DNA of 21,845 bases from Paludibacteraceae bacterium (GTDB lineage: Bacteria > Bacteroidota > Bacteroidia > Bacteroidales > Paludibacteraceae): positions 1 to 21,845 of the forward strand of contig JAEDFN010000031.1 in NCBI GenBank assembly GCA_016292775.1, given 5' to 3'. Made by a program: the position numbers and the translations under genes. The notes beneath the pieces are model-generated. The model was not told the origin of the DNA and ran no database searches. It worked only from the letters and a program-made list of their open reading frames with translations. Each line of letters opens with the position of its first letter. Position 1 is the stretch's first letter. Of the stretch, positions 16,252-21,845 are shown piece by piece.

Positions 16252-17286
16252 ATGTTGATAATTACAGGAACATATCCTCCTCGCAGATGTGGAGTAGGCG
16301 ATTATTGTTACAACCTGATAAATACGGAAACAGCCCGAGAATCAGGTTGGCAAGTCTATACTACCGACTGTTGGAATATCAGCAATATCAAGCAGATAAC
16401 AAAAGAGATAAGCAAGATAGACTTTGACATAGCAAACATACAATACCCTACAATGGGCTACAGCACGAGCATCACTCCACACCTTATTGCTCTGTATATC
16501 AAATACATTTTACGCAAACCGATAATTACTACCATACACGAATATTCACGACTGGGATGGAAAGGGCGTTTGGCGGCAAAAATATTTTTCAGAAGTTCGG
16601 AGCACACCATATTCACGACGGAAGTAGAGCGACAATTTGCTATAAAGAAGAACGGATTTCTAAAAAAGAGATCATCAATAATCAAGATATTCAGTAATAT
16701 TGACCAAGCGGACACTATCAACCCGATAGAAGAACGCACAAAAGATATAGGATACTTCGGCTATATACGGCCCGACAAAGGCATCGAAACATTTATAGAC
16801 ATCTGCAATAAGATAACGAAAAGAGAGAAAGAGTGTAAGATGTACATTATGGGGCAGACACAAGAAGAATTTCGCTGGTATTACGAGCCGATAATAGAGC
16901 GCGTAAAAAACAGCAACATAGAGTTGATACTGAACAGGAGTGCGAAAGAGGTAGCTAACATACTATCGAACACCAAGATAGCCTATTTGCCATATCCCGA
17001 CGGACTGACAGAGAGGCGCGGATCGTTTTTAGCGGCACTCCTCAACAGATGCATAATAGTGAGTAGTGCAGGCACATTCACCACAGAGAAGATGAAAAAA
17101 GCCTTCACACTCTGTACAGAAGAAAGAGCCGAAGAGGTACTCATGAATATATTAAACGACATAGACAACAGAGGCGCACAACAGAAAGTACTGACAGCAA
17201 ATAGCGAGCTATATATTGAGAAAGAGATACCCCAATCATGGGAGAGCGTGGCACTGCAGTACAAAAAGATTATTACGAAAAAATGA
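16252..17286 (+). CDS. GT-B fold glycosyltransferase, GT4-like
   Basis: The 344-residue protein has two Rossmann-like halves. The first starts with ITGTYPPRRCGVGDYCYNL, a glycine-rich N-terminal loop typical of GT4 enzymes, and contains DIANIQYPTMGY and PIITTIHEYS. The second begins near DIGYFGYIRPDKGIETF, the linker and strand where GT4 proteins bind the nucleotide. It ends with the donor-site region AYLPYPDGLTERRGSFLAAL, which holds a Glu-Arg-Arg-Gly variant of the family's EX7E region. The donor sugar is unknown. The start follows the previous stop by one base, and its stop overlaps the next ATG by 4 bases (ATGA), so translation of all three is probably coupled. Confidence 0.85.
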   Translation: MLIITGTYPPRRCGVGDYCYNLINTETARESGWQVYTTDCWNISNIKQITKEISKIDFDIANIQYPTMGYSTSITPHLIALYIKYILRKPIITTIHEYSRLGWKGRLAAKIFFRSSEHTIFTTEVERQFAIKKNGFLKKRSSIIKIFSNIDQADTINPIEERTKDIGYFGYIRPDKGIETFIDICNKITKREKECKMYIMGQTQEEFRWYYEPIIERVKNSNIELILNRSAKEVANILSNTKIAYLPYPDGLTERRGSFLAALLNRCIIVSSAGTFTTEKMKKAFTLCTEERAEEVLMNILNDIDNRGAQQKVLTANSELYIEKEIPQSWESVALQYKKIITKK

Positions 17287-18014
17287 ATTCAATATGTATA
17301 GCAACATATAACGGGGAAAAATATATAGAAGAGCAACTACATTCTATATTAAGTCAGATATCGGAAGACGACGAAGTGATAATATCCGACGACTCGTCCA
17401 CCGATAAAACCTTAGAGTTGATAGAATCGATAGCAGACCCGCGAGTAAAGATATATCATGCAGATTATCATCATTTTAAATGGAATTTTGAGAACGCATT
17501 GAGGCATGCCGGCGGCGAGATAATCTTTTTATCAGACCAAGACGACGTATGGATAGAGGGAAAATACAGAGCCTGTTTGGAAGCCTTGAAAGAGTACGAC
17601 CTGGTATGCACCAACTCCATCGTGGTTGACTCCGAATTACGCCCGCTCATACCGGACTTTTTTAAATATTATCATTCCGGGAAAGGGATAATAAAGAACT
17701 CGCTGAAAAACACCTATTTCGGTGCATGCCTTGCATTTAAGAGGCGGGTAAAAGAGGCTGCCCTACCCTTTCCGAAAACGATGGAGATAGGGCATGACAT
17801 ATGGATAGGATTGGTAGCGGAGAGCATCGGCAAAGTGAAGTTTATCGACACACCATACCTACTCTACCGAAGGCATGCCAACGCACTGACAAACGTGCTC
17901 AACAACCTGAGCAACCGTAGCAGTCGCCCCTTCATCACAAAAGTAACAAGCAGATTTATAGTATTATACAACATACTAAAATTCAACATAAACAAGAAGA
18001 ATAATGACAGATAA
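17283..18014 (+). CDS. GT2 family glycosyltransferase
   Basis: The 243-residue enzyme begins with MNSICIATYNGEKYIEEQL, the standard first strand of GT2 proteins; an ATG further upstream (17238) would add 15 residues unlike the family and is rejected. The ATG at 17283 overlaps the previous TGA as ATGA. Motifs: SDDSSTDKT at 35-43 and the donor/metal motif LSDQDDVW at 83-90, a form common in alpha-rhamnosyl- and related transferases. Later come YFGACLAFKR and HDIWIGLVAESIGKVKFI with the acceptor-side acidic residue, then PYLLYRRHANALT. The SDQDD type differs from the NPD type of the first GT2, so the two probably add different sugars or linkages. It overlaps the next gene by 11 bases. Confidence 0.88.
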   Translation: MNSICIATYNGEKYIEEQLHSILSQISEDDEVIISDDSSTDKTLELIESIADPRVKIYHADYHHFKWNFENALRHAGGEIIFLSDQDDVWIEGKYRACLEALKEYDLVCTNSIVVDSELRPLIPDFFKYYHSGKGIIKNSLKNTYFGACLAFKRRVKEAALPFPKTMEIGHDIWIGLVAESIGKVKFIDTPYLLYRRHANALTNVLNNLSNRSSRPFITKVTSRFIVLYNILKFNINKKNNDR

Positions 18015-18762
18015 TCTGGTATCTATAATAACACCATTATACAATGGAGAGAGATTTATATCACAAACCATAGAGAGTGTGTTACAGCAAACATACCCAC
18101 ATTGGGAGATGATAATAATCAACGACGGCTCGAAAGACAACAGCGAAGAGATAGTAAAACGCTACCTCGAGCAAGACTCCAGAATAAAGCTATTAAGTCA
18201 AGCCAACGCCGGCTCGGCGGCAGCGAGAAATAACGGAATACGCCATGCCAACGGCAGATATATCGCATTATTAGATGCTGACGACGTATGGGAACCAATA
18301 TTCCTCGAGAGTCAGTTAGCACTGATGAAAAAGCACAACGCCACCCTTGTATACGGATCTCACAAAAGAATAGACGAGAACAACAACGAATGCCTATCGC
18401 CATTTATCGTTCCGGAACACGTAACATATACCGACATTCTAAAAACCTGCTCTATTTCGTGCCTTACAGGACTGTACGACAGCAAACAATACGGCAAGAT
18501 ATATCTAAACGAAGAGTTTCGTTCGCTACGCGACGACCATATTTATTGGCTTGAGATATTAAAAAAATGTGGCGAAGCATGGGGAAATAAAGAGATTATT
18601 GCATCATACAGAATATTAAGCACATCTACAACACACAACAAGCTAAAAGTAATAATACCACAATTTAAAGTATATTACAAATGCGAGAAATTGGGCTTGA
18701 TAAAGAGTATCTATTACTTGATGAATTGGGCATTCTACGGATTTTTAAAATACAGAAAATAA
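18004..18762 (+). CDS. GT2 family glycosyltransferase
   Basis: The 252-residue protein is a canonical short GT2 enzyme: VSIITPLYNGERFISQTIESV at the N-terminus, INDGSKDNSEEI around 39-50, ANAGSAAARNNGI around 68-79, and the metal-binding motif LLDADDVW at 89-96 with a full DxDD. Acceptor-side elements include RSLRDDHIYWLEILKKCGEAW and a C-terminal hydrophobic patch (LIKSIYYLMNWAFYGFL) that may anchor it to the membrane. This is the class of beta-glycosyltransferases acting on polysaccharide repeat units. The start ATG lies inside the previous gene (11-base overlap), which keeps expression linked. Confidence 0.9.
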   Translation: MTDNLVSIITPLYNGERFISQTIESVLQQTYPHWEMIIINDGSKDNSEEIVKRYLEQDSRIKLLSQANAGSAAARNNGIRHANGRYIALLDADDVWEPIFLESQLALMKKHNATLVYGSHKRIDENNNECLSPFIVPEHVTYTDILKTCSISCLTGLYDSKQYGKIYLNEEFRSLRDDHIYWLEILKKCGEAWGNKEIIASYRILSTSTTHNKLKVIIPQFKVYYKCEKLGLIKSIYYLMNWAFYGFLKYRK

Positions 18763-18805
18763 AGGGATAGACCGATATATTCCCGTTTTCCCGAAACGGA
18801 AAAAG

Positions 18806-19642
18806 ATGGCAGAAAAAAGATATATTATCAACGCTTCGATAGTGACCTACCACACCCCGGTGGAAGAATTACAAAAAGTGGTAAGTACCCTTTTAAAGAG
18901 CGGCTGTGTAAAGCGTATTTTATTGATTGACAACAGTGAAAATCGAAACGAGCAGTACGTCACTATAGAAGGGGCGGAATGGATTTGGAACGGGAGAAAC
19001 ATCGGATACGGAGCGGCACATAACATAGCCATACGCGAAACGCTACGCAGCGGAGCGGAGTATCATTTGGTGATTAATAGTGATATAGAATTTAACCCTG
19101 TGATACTTACCGAACTCGCCGAATATATGGAAGCGCACAAAGATATTGCACAGATAATGCCCAAAGTGCTCTCACCGGACGGCAGCAATCAACATTTAGC
19201 AAAACTATTACCCACGCCTTACGACCTGATAGCAAGAAGGTTTTTACCGAAAACATTAACACGCGGAAGGACACAACATTTTGAATTACATCAATTATCC
19301 GACAGCGGAATTTACAACATACCATACCTCTCGGGATGCTTTATGCTACTCAGAGCAGACGCGCTGAAGAAAGTTGGAATTTTTGACGAACGATACTTCA
19401 TGTATCCCGAAGACATAGACTTAACACGCCGTTTACACAAATATTTTCGCACCATATATTATCCCCAAACAAGCATAATACACAACCACCGAAGAGCATC
19501 ATACCACAACATCCGATTGCTTAAAATACATATCGTGAATATGATAAAATACTTCAACAAATGGGGGTGGATAATAGACCGAGAGCGACAAAGAGTAAAC
19601 AAGAGCGTGATGGAAGAGATAGAAAAGAGCAAGAAGATATGA
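18806..19642 (+). CDS. GT2 family glycosyltransferase, WbbL/rhamnosyltransferase-like
   Basis: The 278-residue protein has INASIVTYHTPVEEL as strand 1, IDNSEN at 41-46, RNIGYGAAHNIAI at 64-76, and VINSDIEFNP at 89-98, where NSD takes the DxD place. The acceptor half has YLSGCFMLLRADALKKVGIFD and YFMYPEDIDLTRRL, again the WbbL-like layout of the first GT2. The basic C-terminus (NKWGWIIDRERQRVNK) is probably membrane-associated. It is separated from the preceding gene by 43 bases holding a small hairpin, the largest gap after the first glycosyltransferase. Its stop overlaps the ATG of the WbqC gene as ATGA. Confidence 0.87.
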   Translation: MAEKRYIINASIVTYHTPVEELQKVVSTLLKSGCVKRILLIDNSENRNEQYVTIEGAEWIWNGRNIGYGAAHNIAIRETLRSGAEYHLVINSDIEFNPVILTELAEYMEAHKDIAQIMPKVLSPDGSNQHLAKLLPTPYDLIARRFLPKTLTRGRTQHFELHQLSDSGIYNIPYLSGCFMLLRADALKKVGIFDERYFMYPEDIDLTRRLHKYFRTIYYPQTSIIHNHRRASYHNIRLLKIHIVNMIKYFNKWGWIIDRERQRVNKSVMEEIEKSKKI

Positions 19643-20271
19643 AAATCACCTTATTACCACCGGCATATTTAGGCAGCATATACTATTATGCATGTTTAAC
19701 GGGAGGAGTCACCCTCACCGATGCCCATTCTCATTACATCAAGCAGACCGCGGCAAACAGGTGTAATATACTGACATCCAACGGCATTCAAACATTAAGT
19801 ATACCGGTAGAAAAGAGTGAAAAAACGGCTATAAAAGATATAAAGATATCCACACACGACAATTGGCAACAGCTACATTGGAGAGCACTGGAATCTGCTT
19901 ACAATTCGTCACCATTTTATGAATTTTTTTGCGATGAATACCGACCATTTTTTGAAAAAAAGTGGACATTTTTATTAGATTTCGACATAGAAATAGAGAA
20001 AAAAACACTTGAACTATTAAATTATAAAGAGGTAAACATCGAATTATCAACACGATACATAGAAGAGGGAGAAGATACAATAATAGATTTAAGAAAAGAG
20101 TTACAACCTAAAAAATTTGATGTATCTTTGCATAACGAATTGACGTTGCCCTACTATCAAGTATTTGATAATAAGTACGGGTTTACACCGAATTTAAGCA
20201 TAGTGGATTTGTTATTCAACATGGGTAATGAATCGAAGATATATATCAAGAAAATACAAAAAACAATATAA
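19639..20271 (+). CDS. WbqC-family protein
   Basis: The 210-residue protein matches the WbqC-like family (PF08889): LLPPAYLGSIYYYACLTGG at the N-terminus, DAHSHYIKQTAANRCNILTSNG, LSIPVEK, DNWQQLHWRALESAYNSSPFY, and late NLSIVDLLFNMG. The start is the ATG at 19639, overlapping the previous TGA (ATGA); a longer reading from 19561 lies wholly inside the glycosyltransferase gene and adds a highly charged leader unlike the family. WbqC proteins occur in O-antigen and capsule clusters and, in Bacteroidota, often elsewhere as single genes; no reaction is established that I can name. Its coupling to five glycosyltransferases suggests it modifies or completes the same glycan. No signal peptide or membrane segment is evident, so it is probably cytoplasmic. 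Confidence 0.82.
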   Translation: MKITLLPPAYLGSIYYYACLTGGVTLTDAHSHYIKQTAANRCNILTSNGIQTLSIPVEKSEKTAIKDIKISTHDNWQQLHWRALESAYNSSPFYEFFCDEYRPFFEKKWTFLLDFDIEIEKKTLELLNYKEVNIELSTRYIEEGEDTIIDLRKELQPKKFDVSLHNELTLPYYQVFDNKYGFTPNLSIVDLLFNMGNESKIYIKKIQKTI

Positions 20272-20303
20272 CATAAAATAATAACCAAAAAAATCTTATA
20301 GAC

Positions 20304-21329
20304 ATGGAACAAAACATTGATTGGGGAAGTCTTGGTTTCGGCTATGTACCAACCGACTATAATGTACGTTGCACATATACAAACGGTGCATGGGGAGAAT
20401 TACGTGTAGAGAGCAAACCGACACTCGAGATGCACATATCAGCAGCAGTACTTCACTATGCACAAGAGTGCTTTGAAGGATTGAAAGCATTCCGTGGTAA
20501 AGACGGTAAAGTACGTATTTTCCGTATAGAAGACAACGGAAGACGTATGCAAGACTCATGCCGTGGTATCAAGATGCCGGAATTCCCACTCGACAAATTC
20601 AAAGAGGCAGTAATCAAAGTAGTAAAACTCAACGAAAAATTCATACCACCATATGAAACAGGCGCATCACTCTATATACGTCCTGTATTATTCGGTACCA
20701 CTCCACTTGTAGGAGTAAAACCTGCATCAGACTATGAATTTGTAGTATTTGTAACACCTGTAGGACCATATTTCAAAGGCGGATTCCAAGCCACACCATT
20801 TATGCTCAGTCGCAAATACGACCGTGCAGCACCTCTTGGTACCGGAAACCTCAAAGTAGGTGGTAACTATGCAGCAGGTATGACTGCCACAGTAGAGAGC
20901 CACGACATGGGATATTCTGCAGTATTCTATATCGACCCTAAAGAGAAAAAATATATAGATGAATGTGGAGCAGCAAACTTCTTCGCAATTAAAGGCAACT
21001 CATACATCACTCCAAAATCAGACTCTATCCTCCCTTCTATCACCAACAGAAGTTTACGTGCGATAGCAGAAGACCTTGGTATGACAGTAGAGCAACGCCA
21101 CATAGAAGTAGAAGAGCTCGGTACATTTGATGAAGCCGGAGCTTGCGGAACAGCAGCAGTTATCTCTCCTGTAGCTAAAATTGTAGATATCGACACTAAT
21201 AAAGTTTACGAATTCTGCAAAGATGGCAAACCGGGACCAAAATGTACTTTACTTTACAACACTCTCCGTGCAATTCAATACGGAGAAAAAGAAGATAAAT
21301 TCGGTTGGAATACTATTGTAGAATTTTAA
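20304..21329 (+). CDS. ilvE: Branched-chain amino acid aminotransferase
   Basis: This 341-residue, fold-type IV PLP enzyme interconverts Leu, Ile and Val with their 2-oxo acids using 2-oxoglutarate/glutamate. Family marks in order: HYAQECFEGLKAFR at 51-64, RIEDNGRRM near 74-82, ASLYIRPVLFGT at 121-132, and GTGNLKVGGNYAAGM around 179-193 with K184 as the PLP Schiff-base lysine. Then come DECGAANFFAI, SITNRSLRAIAEDLG, and EELGTFDEAGACGTAAVISPV with the phosphate-binding GTAA turn. The length fits the long (BCAT group II) form common in Bacteroidota. It starts 32 bases behind the WbqC stop with no clear promoter in the gap, so it may share the upstream transcript, though its function is unrelated to glycans. 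Its codon use is more biased than that of the glycosyltransferases, consistent with high expression. Confidence 0.96.
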   Translation: MEQNIDWGSLGFGYVPTDYNVRCTYTNGAWGELRVESKPTLEMHISAAVLHYAQECFEGLKAFRGKDGKVRIFRIEDNGRRMQDSCRGIKMPEFPLDKFKEAVIKVVKLNEKFIPPYETGASLYIRPVLFGTTPLVGVKPASDYEFVVFVTPVGPYFKGGFQATPFMLSRKYDRAAPLGTGNLKVGGNYAAGMTATVESHDMGYSAVFYIDPKEKKYIDECGAANFFAIKGNSYITPKSDSILPSITNRSLRAIAEDLGMTVEQRHIEVEELGTFDEAGACGTAAVISPVAKIVDIDTNKVYEFCKDGKPGPKCTLLYNTLRAIQYGEKEDKFGWNTIVEF

Positions 21330-21348
21330 TTGAATATAAATACTAATT

Positions 21349-21401
21349 AAAATAAAGGGGCTATGTTGTAATAAAGAATTACGGCATAGCCTCTTTATTT
21401 T
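21349..21401. terminator. Long hairpin terminator between ilvE and the - strand remnant
   Basis: AAAATAAAGGGGCTATG (21349-21365) pairs with CATAGCCTCTTTATTTT (21385-21401) over 17 bp with one G-T wobble. Two more T-G pairs and an inner 5-bp stem (GTAAT 21368-21372, ATTAC 21378-21382) continue the helix to a 5-base loop. The total is about 24 bp. A runs on the left arm and T runs on the right arm would allow termination from either direction, fitting convergent genes. Confidence 0.9.
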
Positions 21402-21418
21402 ATGTTTCATAGTCTATT

Positions 21419-21547
21419 ATAAGAATAGGCTCACAAAACGCCTCCCGCAAAGGCGACAATCTTAACAACGCAATGGCCGAAAACTTCGTTATAAAGGGCT
21501 TCAGACTGGTATTTTATATCTTACCAATTTTTACTGGACAGCAATAA
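21419..21547. repeat. Possible dispersed repeat fragment at the junction with the broken maturase gene
   Basis: On the + strand this stretch is open for about 42 codons before TAA at 21545-21547, with segments such as QNASRKGDNLNNAMAENF and an ending ILPIFTGQQ. On the - strand it is also largely open. No promoter or plausible start goes with it. From memory, closely similar DNA (especially the end around ATTTTTACTGGACAGCAATA) recurs in Bacteroidales genomes next to unrelated genes, so I read it as part of a dispersed repeat or the relic of a mobile element. This recollection is uncertain and needs a search. Confidence 0.4.
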
Positions 21548-21845
21548 TTTTCAAAACAATAATGACAGCTGAAACAGCATTCCATCGTTGGAGCTAAAGT
21601 AAGATGCATACTTGAATTTTCTGCACGTTGTTGTAAAATAACAGATTTAAATATCAGAAATTCATCAGTATCATTATTAGTAATAATCCTATTTAATTCT
21701 AACGCATTTTTAATATCAACTTCATCATCTTCAAACACTAAATCCGTATTACAATCACCAGACTGTTTTAATCTTACGTATAAATCTTCATCCCTACTCT
21801 CAACAAGCAACTGCAAAATTAGTGACAAAATTTGAAGAATAGCTC
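21514..21845 (-). pseudogene. Radical SAM/SPASM-type peptide maturase, broken after the cluster motif; 5' end beyond the window
   Basis: Read on the - strand, the frame is open from the window edge, so the true start lies outside; the TTG at 21828 is only an internal codon. The visible protein has an acidic N-terminal segment of the kind preceding the barrel in SPASM maturases. It then has MHLTLAPTMECCFSCHYCFE with a standard Cx3Cx2C (C84, C88, C91 counted from the TTG), the [4Fe-4S] site. Normally 250 or more residues of barrel and SPASM domain would follow. Here the protein ends after only 13 more residues (ending KIGKI), and those last codons come from the adjoining non-homologous sequence. 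The gene is therefore truncated at its 3' side near 21545 and cannot be a working enzyme. Its family matures ribosomally made peptides; no precursor peptide is visible. Confidence 0.75.

Noticed and set aside
17238..17282. Upstream ATG as the start of the second GT2 gene
   Set aside because: The added 15 residues are unlike the family and lie inside the previous gene; the ATG at 17283 fits the family N-terminus and forms an ATGA overlap.
19561..19638. Upstream ATG as the start of the WbqC gene
   Set aside because: It adds a charged 26-residue leader encoded within the preceding glycosyltransferase; the family N-terminus begins at 19639.
20123..20130. TATCTTTG inside the WbqC gene as the ilvE promoter
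   Set aside because: It matches a -7 element, but no TTTG lies 19-21 bases upstream, and the leader would be about 170 bases.

Overview
The window comes from a member of the Bacteroidota, most likely a Bacteroidales-type genome with a type IX secretion system (T9SS). Three things support this: a full-length sprA, three promoters of the Bacteroidota form TTTG-N19-20-TAnnTTTG, and A-rich translation starts that mostly lack a Shine-Dalgarno motif. Apart from one remnant at the right edge, every gene is on the + strand.

Left part (1-2986). The window opens inside a radical SAM gene. A 438-base gap follows, filled largely by a 32-bp tandem repeat array that ends just before a well-formed promoter. 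That promoter drives an A+T-rich gene for an AAA ATPase of the DUF4143 type. A second, shorter and more decayed array (period about 23 bp) lies on the other side of this gene, just ahead of the ruvA promoter. The ATPase gene with its two arrays looks like an accessory insertion.

Centre (2987-14059). ruvA, sprA, clpP and clpX are packed 12-17 bases apart and probably form one transcript. They encode a Holliday-junction factor, the giant T9SS outer-membrane translocon, and both parts of the ClpXP protease. The sprA signal-peptide region carries a small in-frame G/C palindrome and an Asn/Asp/Lys-rich low-complexity insertion. rpsP (ribosomal protein bS16 with a long Ala/Glu/Lys tail) follows with its own promoter, a hairpin at the predicted 5' end of its mRNA, and a strong intrinsic terminator.

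Surface-glycan cluster (14100-20271). An EpsG-like polytopic membrane protein is followed by four GT2-family glycosyltransferases, one GT-B (GT4-like) glycosyltransferase and a WbqC-family protein. Three of the junctions overlap (4, 11 and 4 bases), so these genes are probably translated in a coupled way to build one polysaccharide. No flippase, sugar-nucleotide synthesis or initiating transferase gene is present.

Right end (20272-21845). A branched-chain aminotransferase gene (ilvE) ends at a long hairpin terminator. Beyond it, on the - strand, is a radical SAM (SPASM-type peptide maturase) gene that breaks off immediately after its CxxxCxxC motif, where it runs into unrelated sequence that may be a dispersed repeat.

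The parts most worth a second look are the repeat-flanked ATPase, the broken maturase with its junction sequence, and the WbqC-terminated glycosyltransferase operon.
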